Of a stretch of DNA of 64,000 nucleotides, positions 17,500-25,968 are shown one piece after another. How positions within the stretch are numbered: position 1 is the stretch's first letter; each line of letters starts with the position of its first letter. The translations under genes were made by a program, and so were the position numbers. The DNA is from JALZVT01 sp039029135 (GTDB lineage: Bacteria > Pseudomonadota > Gammaproteobacteria > Pseudomonadales > Azotimanducaceae): contig JBCCGT010000018.1 in NCBI GenBank assembly GCA_039029135.1, forward strand, positions 1 to 64,000, given 5' to 3'. The notes below the pieces were generated by a model. It ran no database searches. It had not been told where the DNA came from and saw only the letters and a program-made list of their open reading frames with translations.

Positions 17500-19521
17500 T
17501 CAGTAGTTGCGAATGGCCAGCGCGCGGCGCTCGCCGTCGTCGCGCGCGCCCGAGCCACGCTGCACGCTCAGAAACGGCTTGCCCGCCCGCTTGGTAAACC
17601 ACAGCGACTGCAGCACGGCGGCGTTGGTGGTAGAGCTCGACGTCTTGTTGATCGAGCCGTCGACGTAGCGGCCCTCGAAGAAGCCGAACTCCGGATGTGC
17701 GAGCGCGCCGGCCGCGCGATACAGCGGCTCTGCGTCCGCGTCCTCGGTCAGCGACGCCATCAGGAACACCGCCTTGGTCGTCATCAGCGAGCTGACGGCA
17801 TCCGGCAGGCGCGCCCCGTCAACGGATACGCTGATCCATCGGTCTTGGTTGTCGCCGAAGGTCGCGTTCGCGAACCAGGGCGCGCGATCCACGTGATAAT
17901 CGGACAGCGCATAGATCTTGCCGGTCTGGCGCAGCAGATCGAGTTTGATCGCCATCGCCGTGTCGAAGGCGGTTTTCAGTTCGTCGTCCCAGAGGCCGAA
18001 CTCGGTGGCGATCAATAGCAGTGGAAACGCGTTGGCCGGACTGTTGGGTCGCGTGTCGACGCGTAGCTGTCGATTATCGAATTCGATCAGACGCGTCTCG
18101 GCGTAGTTGTCCGCTGCACCGATGTCGACGCCCCATAGCTGAAAGCCGCGCGCGGCGTACTGCTCTAAGCCGAACCGGCCTTCCTGGAAGCGTTCTTCCT
18201 TGCCGCCGTCGTTGAGCACGCCGACGAGGCCGTTGCCGGCGATCGCCTCATCCAGCTTCCAGCGCGAAACGACGTGCTCTGCAGGGTCTCTGTAGTCGGG
18301 GTAGTAGACGCTCAGCACTTTCAGCCAGACCAGCATGCGACCGACGTCGATCGCAGACCAGCCGCTGCCCACGGGGACGGGGCGCCCCGATGCGTCCACC
18401 AACTCCGCGGTGTTCGCCGTGTAGTTGCGGTTCGGCAGCATGTCCTTGTACAGCGGTATCTCGTCGAGCGTTCCCAGTAACAGATTGACGCGCTGATCGA
18501 ATGCCAGGTCGGTGATGATCTCTAGCTGGTGCGCGCTGATGAGCGCGACGAACTGATCGGCGATGTCCCAGCTCGACACAAAGCCGTATCCCGGATGGGT
18601 GTCGACTAGCCCCGTCGCGGGCTGCTCCACGGATTCGAAGTACAGCCAGGCGGAGCGCGCCCACTCGAGCTGGGCGTCGGTGAGCTGTCGCTCTTGTGCG
18701 ATGCTGCCGCGGTTAGTGATCGCGTAATCTTCACCGATGGCAGCGACCGATAGATCGCTCGGCACGCGCCGCGGCGGCGGCGTCGGGCGTTTACCGGCGG
18801 GCAGCCGTTCCCGCGGGACGACGGTCGCGGCTGTGGGGCCCGCGGGCGGGTCCACCGGTGCGTCGGCCGTGGGCGGTTCCTCGCCGGGCGGCGCGGCGAT
18901 GCGGCCGGCGATCAGATTGCTCGGCCGACGCTGTTCGAACGCGCCATCCGTCGGCGGCTCCGCATCGAATTCCGGCGATGCCACGACGCTCAGCCCTGCC
19001 GGTGGCTGGTCGTAGTTGAAGATGCCGGTCACCTGCAGCGCGAGCAGCCGCTGTTCGTTGGCATCGACCGTGACGCCTGGCCCTTCCTGTAGCTCGGTCT
19101 GCACCGCGGCGGCGGCGTTGATACCGGCGAGTTGATCGCGATACTGCTGCGCCTCGGATGACCAGGTCAGCCCTAGCTCGGCGTAGATACCGACCGCCTC
19201 GCCCCACAGCGCATAGGCGCGCGCATCCCTTGCGGTCGACGCGGACATGCTGGCGAGCACCAGCGCAAACGCGCCGACGCGGCGGTCGTACGGCGTGCGC
19301 GAATTGCGCAGGATGCTGCGCGCGTCGGTCTCCCACAGATAGGCGGCGCGCGCGTAGTCGCCGGCGGCGAACGCCTCATCGCCAGACAGTATGCGCTGGT
19401 GCGCACCCGCGCTGATCGTCGTCGCGAGCAGCGCTGCACCCAGCAGCGACCGAAGTCGGGGCACGACCGGGGCGCCGCGATGGTGGCGTCTCCGCCTGAG
19501 CTCGATCAATTGATGTCGCAC
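17500..19521 (-). CDS. DUF3131 protein A with N-terminal TPR-like extension
   Basis: About 673 residues. I place the start at a GTG (19521) with GGAGCG before it, overlapping the end of protein B; a TTG at 19509 is an alternative. A signal peptide (RLRSLLGAALLATTISAGAHQ) leads into helical pairs (GDEAFAAGDYARAAYLWETD and following) that look TPR-like, then a Pro-rich linker, then a DUF3131 domain from about residue 290. The conserved landmarks are diverged but present: GWSAIDVGRMLVWLKVL, FQEGRFGLEQYAARGFQLWG, KAVFLMASL, GFFEGRYVDGS, TTNAAVLQSLWF. It is the most divergent of four consecutive DUF3131 genes and the only one predicted to be a soluble periplasmic protein. Confidence 0.85.
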   Translation of the reverse strand: MRHQLIELRRRRHHRGAPVVPRLRSLLGAALLATTISAGAHQRILSGDEAFAAGDYARAAYLWETDARSILRNSRTPYDRRVGAFALVLASMSASTARDARAYALWGEAVGIYAELGLTWSSEAQQYRDQLAGINAAAAVQTELQEGPGVTVDANEQRLLALQVTGIFNYDQPPAGLSVVASPEFDAEPPTDGAFEQRRPSNLIAGRIAAPPGEEPPTADAPVDPPAGPTAATVVPRERLPAGKRPTPPPRRVPSDLSVAAIGEDYAITNRGSIAQERQLTDAQLEWARSAWLYFESVEQPATGLVDTHPGYGFVSSWDIADQFVALISAHQLEIITDLAFDQRVNLLLGTLDEIPLYKDMLPNRNYTANTAELVDASGRPVPVGSGWSAIDVGRMLVWLKVLSVYYPDYRDPAEHVVSRWKLDEAIAGNGLVGVLNDGGKEERFQEGRFGLEQYAARGFQLWGVDIGAADNYAETRLIEFDNRQLRVDTRPNSPANAFPLLLIATEFGLWDDELKTAFDTAMAIKLDLLRQTGKIYALSDYHVDRAPWFANATFGDNQDRWISVSVDGARLPDAVSSLMTTKAVFLMASLTEDADAEPLYRAAGALAHPEFGFFEGRYVDGSINKTSSSTTNAAVLQSLWFTKRAGKPFLSVQRGSGARDDGERRALAIRNY

Positions 19522-20909
19522 TGGGTTCGCTCCGGCGGAAAACAGCGGTTGGGTTGCTTGAAGATGTCGGCCAGCAGCGCTTCCATGTACGTCGGATTGT
19601 TGGGTCCGGTGTACAGCTTGCCGCGCGATTTGTAGAGGATCGCCTCCAGCACCATCGCGTTCGTCGAGGCCGTGATCGTACGGTCGTACGCGCCGCTGCG
19701 TTCGTAGCGCCCCTCGAACCAGCCGCGGTCCTTGCTGTGCAGTTCCTTGATCGCGAGGATGAGCTGCTGGGTGTAGGAGGTGTCCCACAGCGCCCACATG
19801 CCGAATACCGCCTTGGTCGCGACCAGTGCAAGGTCCGGTTTGTGCTCGCCGTTTTCGAGAATCGTGTTCCACTGAAAGCCGTCGGCGAAGATGGAGTCCA
19901 GCACCGGTTTCGGCGTTTTCTCAGAGGCGTGATCGGTTCGCGCGGTCTGAATCCGCAGGTTGCGAAACCGGGATTCCTGAGCGCGATAGATCGCATGTGC
20001 GAGCTTTGCCATTACGCGATTCGAGTGCTGGCTGTCAAAGCTCGAGATGTCGCCGGGGCGATCCCAGTTGAACTCCAGTCCAGAATACAGGTACGGCCCC
20101 GTCAGCACGGGCGCATAGTTGCCCGTCTTGCGCGGATCGCGCAGATCGTAGAAAACCTCCTGGTTCTGAATGCGTATCCGGCCGTAGGGTTCGATGGTCG
20201 ATGCCAGCGCCGTATCGAACCCCCAGATGTTGTAGCCGAGTGCTGCGTATTCCTCGTAGCCGAGACGACCCTCCTGGATCAGCTTGACGTCCTTACCGAC
20301 CAGGCGCCCGCCATAGAGCGCGCCGCAGTTGTCGATCAGATCGCAGAAGTTCCAGCGCAGCACGGCCTTGTCGACGTACTCGCCGAGGTAGGGATATTCG
20401 ATCTGCAGGATCTTCAGCCAGACGAGTAACCGACCGATGTCGACCGCGGACCAGCCGACTTCGTTGGGCCGTTTCTTGCCATCGACCTTCTTGCCGGTGG
20501 ACGCGTCATAGAAACGGTTCGGCAGCCGATCCTGGAACAGCGACATGCCGTTCAGGAAGCCGAGCAGCGTGCTGATGCGCTCGTCGAACGTCTTGGTATC
20601 GATAAACTCGAGGACGTGCGCCGTGTGCGTCGCACTGATGGTGTCGGCCACGGTCCACATGGTGACGAGCTGTTGTTTGTCGGCGGAGTTCACGAGCCCG
20701 GTGGTCGCGTTGTAGTTGAAGTTAAAGTACTTCCACGCGGTTTCGGCCCATGCCTTCTCGTCGTCGTTTAGCTGGGCGCGGCGCCCCTGAACGAACCACT
20801 GGGACGTGCCGAGCTGGTCCAGGCGCGAATCCACCTGGCGCACGATGACGCCGCAGCCGTTCGTGGCGAACAGCAGACAGGCGAGGATGGTGACCCGCAT
20901 CGCCCCCAT
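19506..20909 (-). CDS. DUF3131 lipoprotein B
   Basis: 467 residues (or 464 from the ATG three codons later). The signal ends in a relaxed lipobox FATNGC, then GVIVRQ. The whole mature protein is one DUF3131 domain: TTGLVNSADKQQLVTMWTVAD, GWSAVDIGRLLVWLKIL, IQEGRLGYEEYAALGYNIWGFD, LVATKAVFGMWALWDTSYT, GWFEGRYER, TASTNAMVLEAILYK. The invariant Trp, Glu and Gly positions shared with its neighbours suggest an all-helical toroid with a conserved cleft. DUF3131 has no assigned activity that I know of. It is 7 bases downstream of protein C. Confidence 0.88.
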   Translation of the reverse strand: MGAMRVTILACLLFATNGCGVIVRQVDSRLDQLGTSQWFVQGRRAQLNDDEKAWAETAWKYFNFNYNATTGLVNSADKQQLVTMWTVADTISATHTAHVLEFIDTKTFDERISTLLGFLNGMSLFQDRLPNRFYDASTGKKVDGKKRPNEVGWSAVDIGRLLVWLKILQIEYPYLGEYVDKAVLRWNFCDLIDNCGALYGGRLVGKDVKLIQEGRLGYEEYAALGYNIWGFDTALASTIEPYGRIRIQNQEVFYDLRDPRKTGNYAPVLTGPYLYSGLEFNWDRPGDISSFDSQHSNRVMAKLAHAIYRAQESRFRNLRIQTARTDHASEKTPKPVLDSIFADGFQWNTILENGEHKPDLALVATKAVFGMWALWDTSYTQQLILAIKELHSKDRGWFEGRYERSGAYDRTITASTNAMVLEAILYKSRGKLYTGPNNPTYMEALLADIFKQPNRCFPPERTQCDIN

Positions 20910-20916
20910 CGGCTGC

Positions 20917-22446
20917 TCACTGCGAGGTCGGGAACAGGCGCCGATGTAGTGGCTTCTCGCAGGTTCCCTTTAGTTCGCACTCCAGTTCCGATGACGGCAG
21001 GCAGCTGCTGGAGATCTCCGGCGTCGCGAAGACGTTCTCGACGGTCCTGTCCCACAGCGACACGCGACGCGAAAACTGCAGCAGCTTGCCCTGCACCTTG
21101 TGCAGCAGCACCTCGAGCAGTATGCCGTTGTTGTTCGCGGTGTAGGTCTCGATCATGCCCGTGCCGTTTTCATAGATGCCCTCGAAGAACCCCTTCTCCG
21201 GGTTGTTCGCGCCCTGCACGGCGCGGAACAGGATATCGGTGTAGCTGGTGTCCCACAGACCCCAGAGGCCGACCGCGCCCTTCACCGCGATCGAGCTGAA
21301 CTCCGGTACATAGCGGCCCGTTTCGGTAATCGTGTTCCACGGATAGCCGTCGGTGTAGATCGTGTCGTAGACGAAGTAGGGCGCCTTATCGAGCTGGTGC
21401 TCTGTGCGCGCGGTCAATATGCCAGTCGCCTTGTAGCGATTCTCCTGCACCTGGTAGATCGCTCGCGCGGCCCGCGCCGCCCACAGGTCGGTGTGATGGT
21501 GGTTCGTGCTGACGCGGTCGGTCGCGAGATCCCAGTTCATCTCGATACCGTCCAGCACGTAGCTTTCGGTGACGACGTAGTTGTGCGCCGACAGCATGCG
21601 CGGATCCCGGGTGTCGTAGGGCACGTCGACGCCATACAGCGGTATCACGTCATAGGGGTCCTGCAGCGACGCCTTCCAGGTGTCGAAGCCCCATAGCTGG
21701 AAGCCTTTCGACGCGTACTCCTCGTAGCCCAGACGACCCTCCTGCACGTAGCGCGTGCCCTTCGACTCTTTGTCGATGTACGAGCCGTACAGCGTGCCCT
21801 CCTTGACCACGTTGCAAAACTTCCAGCGCAGCACGAACTGGTCGATCGCGTTGCTGTGCTCGGGATAGCGTTCTTTGATGATCTTCGACCAGACCAGGAA
21901 ACGACCTAGATCGAGCGCGGAAAAACCGATCTCGCCGGGCTTGTTGGTGTAGTCGACCTTGGCGCCGGTCTTGGTGTGGTAGGCCTTGTTCGGCAGTTCG
22001 TCGCGAAACAGCTCGACCTTGTTCAGGGTGCGCCACAGGGTGCGCACGCGGTTGTCGAACTCGGTCTTGTCGATGATCTGCAGCTCGAACGCCGAAACCA
22101 GCGCCCCCAGATAGGAAGCGAGGTCCCACATGGTCACGGACGGGTAGTTGTTGACCGCGTTAATCAGTCCCGTCTCTTTCTGATAGTTGTTCTCGAAGTA
22201 TTTCCATGCCGTGCGAGCCATCTGCTCTTCTTCTTCCGTGAGCTCGCCCCGGCGACCGATGTGACCGGACGACTTCTCCGGTTCCTCGACGGCCAGATGA
22301 TCGGCGTTTTTCAGGCGCTCGTAGCTGGCCGCCGTGCTCGCCGGTTCCAGAACGGGCTGGTTGATGGTCTGGATGGTGCGTACGACACCGCAGCCCCCGA
22401 GCAGGGACAGTGTCAGGATGCAGACCAGAGTGCGGGCGAACTTCAT
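20917..22446 (-). CDS. DUF3131 lipoprotein C
   Basis: 509 residues. Classic lipoprotein signal MKFARTLVCILTLSLLGGC with Cys19, then a linker to residue ~75 and a DUF3131 domain: TGLINAVNNYPSVTMWDLAS, GFSALDLGRFLVWSKII, VQEGRLGYEEYASKGFQLWGFD, YVVTESYVLDGIEMNWD, APYFVYDTIYTDGYPWNTI, AVGLWGLWDTSYTD, TANNNGILLEVLLHK. It ends with a Cys-containing tail (SSCLPSSELECELKGTC). Residue after Cys19 is Gly, compatible with outer-membrane sorting. It is closest in sequence to protein D. Confidence 0.9.
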   Translation of the reverse strand: MKFARTLVCILTLSLLGGCGVVRTIQTINQPVLEPASTAASYERLKNADHLAVEEPEKSSGHIGRRGELTEEEEQMARTAWKYFENNYQKETGLINAVNNYPSVTMWDLASYLGALVSAFELQIIDKTEFDNRVRTLWRTLNKVELFRDELPNKAYHTKTGAKVDYTNKPGEIGFSALDLGRFLVWSKIIKERYPEHSNAIDQFVLRWKFCNVVKEGTLYGSYIDKESKGTRYVQEGRLGYEEYASKGFQLWGFDTWKASLQDPYDVIPLYGVDVPYDTRDPRMLSAHNYVVTESYVLDGIEMNWDLATDRVSTNHHHTDLWAARAARAIYQVQENRYKATGILTARTEHQLDKAPYFVYDTIYTDGYPWNTITETGRYVPEFSSIAVKGAVGLWGLWDTSYTDILFRAVQGANNPEKGFFEGIYENGTGMIETYTANNNGILLEVLLHKVQGKLLQFSRRVSLWDRTVENVFATPEISSSCLPSSELECELKGTCEKPLHRRLFPTSQ

Positions 22447-22479
22447 AGGTACTCGCTTGGCTTGGACAGAAGACGGCTA

Positions 22480-24003
22480 TCAGATTTCGGTGGTGTCAGC
22501 GGCGACCGCAGCCTCAAGCTCCTCGGCGGGCGCTACGTCGGCCGCCAGTTCTTCGACGGGCGGGGCGTCGGCCATCACTTGTTCGGCTGCCACTTGCTCG
22601 GCTGGGGCTGCGGTCTCTGACGCCGGAACCTCCGGCACTTGTGCGGTTTCGAACGGCGACTCGAGCTCAGCTTCCAGCAGGGGCTTGTGAATCGATAGCA
22701 GCGGGCCGAGTTCGCGATAGGCCAGGCTCTCCAGCACGATGCCGTTGGTGTTCGCGGTCAGTGCCTTGTTCGGGCGACCCATGACCTCGTACCAGCCCGA
22801 GTAGAAACCCATCTCCGGGTCGTGCAGCTCGCTGGCCTTCTCCATCAACTTCGCCGTGTACTCGTTGTCGTACAGCGCATGCCAGCCGAACGCCGCCTTC
22901 GTACTCAGCGAACGCCAGTTGCTGGCATCGTCGCCGTCTTCCGTGATGGCGTTCCAAGCTTTGCCCGAGGTGAACACGGTGTTGTAGACGAAGTAGGGCG
23001 CCTCATCGATGTTGTCCTCGCTGACCGCCGTGAGGATGCCGGTTTCCTCGAAGCGCGCCTCCTGCGCCAGATAGACGCGATAGGCGAACTCTTTTGAGAT
23101 TCGGTCCCAGCCGAACTCGAGTCCGTCCAGCACGTAGGATTCGCTGACCACATAGTTGTGCGCCTCGTAGACTTCGGGATCGCGCAGGTCGACGGGGATC
23201 TCGATGTCGTAGATGTCCTCGTACTCGAGGAAATCCACGTAGCGCAGCGCGCGCGAGACGTCGAAGCCCATGATGCTCAACGTCTTGGCCGCGTACTCCT
23301 CGTAGCCGATTCGGCCCTCCTGGACGTAGTCCGTCTCGCCCTCGGCGTTGACGGCCGCGCCGATCATGACGCCGTCCTGGATCATCGCCTCGAGATCCCA
23401 GCGCTCGACCACGGCCGTAACCGCCGCCGTGTGCTCCGGGTAGTTCCAGACGAGGATATTCAGGGGCACCAGGACGCGACCGACGTCGATAGCGGACCAG
23501 CCGATGCCGTCTTCGGTCGCGTTGTTTTCGTAGTCGACCATCGCCATGGTGAAGGTGTTGTACGACTTGTTCGGCAGCTTGTCCTCGAACAGTTCCATGC
23601 TCGCTAGCGAGGCCAACAGCTTGGTGACCCGGTTGTCGAAGTTCTCGGTGTCGATGATCCCCAGGCGCTCGGCCGCGATCAGACCCATCATGTAGGAGGC
23701 CGTGTCCCACATCGTGGCGGCGGGGTAGGCGTTCACCGAGTTCACCATGCCGGTATCGGGGTTGGTATTGTTCTCGAAGTACTGCCAGGCGATCTCCGCC
23801 CATTCGCGCGACTCGTCGTCCAGCTTGCCGCGTACCGGCAGCGCGAGGCCCTCGGTCGGCTCGACCTCGAGCAGGCTGGCCCTGAACTCAGCGTCGGCAA
23901 GCTGCAGCTTCTCGATGTAAACGACGATGCCGGATGCGCAGGCGAGGCCTAGCAGAAAGATGATGTGATGCCGCGCCTTCAGTAGGTTTTCGTAGAAGCT
24001 CAT
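22480..24003 (-). CDS. DUF3131 protein D, inner-membrane anchored
   Basis: 507 residues. The ATG at 24003 overlaps the GT2 stop as ATGA, so translation is coupled to the synthase. One N-terminal membrane helix (HIIFLLGLACASGIVVYI) leaves the rest in the periplasm. The DUF3131 domain has TGMVNSVNAYPAATMWDTAS, GIGWSAIDVGRVLVPLNIL, VQEGRIGYEEYAAKTLSIMG, YVVSESYVLDGLEFGWD, APYFVYNTVFTSGKAWNAI and TANTNGIVLESLAYR. The last ~65 residues are an acidic Ala/Glu/Pro/Val tail with AAPAEQ, PPVEEL, APAEEL repeats. Placement and coupling make it the best candidate for a direct periplasmic partner of the GT2. Confidence 0.9.
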   Translation of the reverse strand: MSFYENLLKARHHIIFLLGLACASGIVVYIEKLQLADAEFRASLLEVEPTEGLALPVRGKLDDESREWAEIAWQYFENNTNPDTGMVNSVNAYPAATMWDTASYMMGLIAAERLGIIDTENFDNRVTKLLASLASMELFEDKLPNKSYNTFTMAMVDYENNATEDGIGWSAIDVGRVLVPLNILVWNYPEHTAAVTAVVERWDLEAMIQDGVMIGAAVNAEGETDYVQEGRIGYEEYAAKTLSIMGFDVSRALRYVDFLEYEDIYDIEIPVDLRDPEVYEAHNYVVSESYVLDGLEFGWDRISKEFAYRVYLAQEARFEETGILTAVSEDNIDEAPYFVYNTVFTSGKAWNAITEDGDDASNWRSLSTKAAFGWHALYDNEYTAKLMEKASELHDPEMGFYSGWYEVMGRPNKALTANTNGIVLESLAYRELGPLLSIHKPLLEAELESPFETAQVPEVPASETAAPAEQVAAEQVMADAPPVEELAADVAPAEELEAAVAADTTEI

Positions 24004-25865
24004 GTTGCCGCTCCAGCCAGGCCGGTTTCTTGTGTGGACGTAGTGGCCCCGCCGTCCAACGCATCGGACGAATCCTCGGCGGGCGGTTGCCAGAAAGCAG
24101 AGCTGATCCAGCCGCTCATCGCGACCACGTTGTTCAGCCCCCAGAAAGTATTCGCGATGGCGCCCGACAGGTTCGTGTGCCAACCGTTGACGTAGCCGGT
24201 CCACACGAACGCGATGCCGGCGAGCGTCAGCGCGACGATGGTCATCTGTGGAATCGCGTGCTTGGCGAAGTTGCCTTCCTGACGCTCCTTAGCCGTCGTC
24301 GGGAACTTGATCTGCTCGCCCTTCAGTACCGTCCAGATGGCCTTCAGATTGATCGGGAAGAATGCGAGGTAGGTCGCCTTGCCCTTGTATCCGGAGATGC
24401 CCCAGGTGCCGACCATGAAGGCCAGCTCGTTGGCGAAGATGAACGGCAAAATGTGCAGAAAGAAATCCATCGTGTACGCGTGTACCGGCGCAACCAGGGT
24501 GAACATGAAGATGATCGGCGACAGCAGGAAGATGATGTTCCAGATCCCGCCGAAGTAGCTCCACATAGTCGCTGCGTACATCAACCGCTGCTTGATCGAG
24601 AAGCCGGATTCCAGCAGCGGGTTGTCGTTCTTGCAGATGTCGATCGTGCCCCCGGCGTACTTGAAACGCTGGATGATCCAGGTCTCGAGATCCTGCGGCG
24701 ACAGCATCTTGGACTCGATCTTCGGATGAAACACGGATTTCCAGCCCCGATCCCGGTCGCTGTGCAGGACCATCGAGGTGTAGATGTCCTCGGAGACGTG
24801 AAACTTGTAGGGGGTAAACTCCGTCTCGATCGCCGCTTGCTGGGTGACCATGTCTTCGAAGTCGCCGCGAATGGACTCGTCTTCGATTTCGGCAGAGAGA
24901 TCGTCTGCTTCCTTCGACACTTGCAAGGCGTAGGCCTTCAGCGCAGCCTCCATGACCGCGTCGCGTCGGTGTATCGAGCCGGCACCGCAGCAGAAGCTTG
25001 CGTTGCACCAGTTTCTGCGCCGCTGTAGAACGTCGTAAAACATCGCAGGATCGTTGTCGAAGGGATCGTACCCAACCGTGGTTCGACCCATGAAGAGCTG
25101 GTAGATCTTGGCTATGCCCACGCCGACGAAACCCAGATAACCGCGCAGATACTCTTCCAGCGGCTGACCCTCGGGAATGTCATAGAACCATTGAGGCGTC
25201 TGCACCCACGCGACCTTCGGATCGCGGAAGTAGCCCAGCGTGTTCTCTAGTATCGACGGGAAGGGTCGCGTGTCCGCATCGCAGATGACGATGAAGTCGC
25301 CCGTCGTCTGCTCCATCGCGTTGCGCATGTTGCCGGCCTTGAAGCCAATGTTCGACTCGCGCGTGATGTAGTTGACGCCCTCTTCTTCGGCGACGGCCTT
25401 CATCTCTTCTCGCTTTCCGTCGTCCAGCACGTGAATCTTGATGTCGATGTCGTGTGGATAGCGGACTCTCTTGGCGTCGGCGATGCTCAGCCGTACCAGC
25501 TCTGGTTCCTCGTCGTAGGTCGGAAAGAACACATCGACGCTCAGATCGCGGTCGCCGCCGATGAGTTCCTCCGAGACCTCGGAGACGCTGCGTGGCGGCG
25601 CCTGTTTGGGGGTGTCCCTGGTCTTCCATAGGTTGAAGGTGAACAGCAGCAGACCGATGTAGGCGCAGGTCTCTGCTATCACCAGCGGTATGGCGAACCA
25701 CAGCGCGTCGAAGTTCAGCGAATCGGTCCACCGCCAGTGGATGTACCAGGCGCCGAGCGTCAGATTTACGGTTGCGAGAAACTGCCAGAGAAGCTCGCGA
25801 CCTGCCGAATAGGGCACGGGGTCCTGCGGTCGGCGATCTTCGAACTTGTCAAAATAGAAACCCAC
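24000..25865 (-). CDS. Processive family 2 glycosyltransferase (cellulose-synthase-like)
   Basis: 621 residues, GTG start preceded by AAGAAGGA. Two N-terminal membrane helices (residues ~25-80), a cytoplasmic GT-A domain, then at least four C-terminal helices (about 425-600). Catalytic motifs: VLDDGK (D148/D149), DAD 196-198, SED 358-360. The acceptor-site motif, QxxRW in cellulose synthases, reads QRFKY here (399-403). A ~40-residue acidic insert (about 312-350) precedes SED. There is no PilZ domain and no BcsB, BcsC or BcsZ neighbour, so c-di-GMP activation of the BcsA kind is not expected. It should polymerise a UDP- or GDP-sugar and push the chain into the periplasm. The product is unknown; the GH9 next door favours a beta-1,4-linked glucan. 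Confidence 0.9.
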   Translation of the reverse strand: MGFYFDKFEDRRPQDPVPYSAGRELLWQFLATVNLTLGAWYIHWRWTDSLNFDALWFAIPLVIAETCAYIGLLLFTFNLWKTRDTPKQAPPRSVSEVSEELIGGDRDLSVDVFFPTYDEEPELVRLSIADAKRVRYPHDIDIKIHVLDDGKREEMKAVAEEEGVNYITRESNIGFKAGNMRNAMEQTTGDFIVICDADTRPFPSILENTLGYFRDPKVAWVQTPQWFYDIPEGQPLEEYLRGYLGFVGVGIAKIYQLFMGRTTVGYDPFDNDPAMFYDVLQRRRNWCNASFCCGAGSIHRRDAVMEAALKAYALQVSKEADDLSAEIEDESIRGDFEDMVTQQAAIETEFTPYKFHVSEDIYTSMVLHSDRDRGWKSVFHPKIESKMLSPQDLETWIIQRFKYAGGTIDICKNDNPLLESGFSIKQRLMYAATMWSYFGGIWNIIFLLSPIIFMFTLVAPVHAYTMDFFLHILPFIFANELAFMVGTWGISGYKGKATYLAFFPINLKAIWTVLKGEQIKFPTTAKERQEGNFAKHAIPQMTIVALTLAGIAFVWTGYVNGWHTNLSGAIANTFWGLNNVVAMSGWISSAFWQPPAEDSSDALDGGATTSTQETGLAGAAT

Positions 25866-25968
25866 GGCGGTCCTTCTTTACCTAAAAGGTTGCTGAAATT
25901 AGCGTAGTACAACGCCGATATTCGGCCGCTCTCAGTGGGCGTCGCCGTCTAACACTGTGGGGTGGTTC

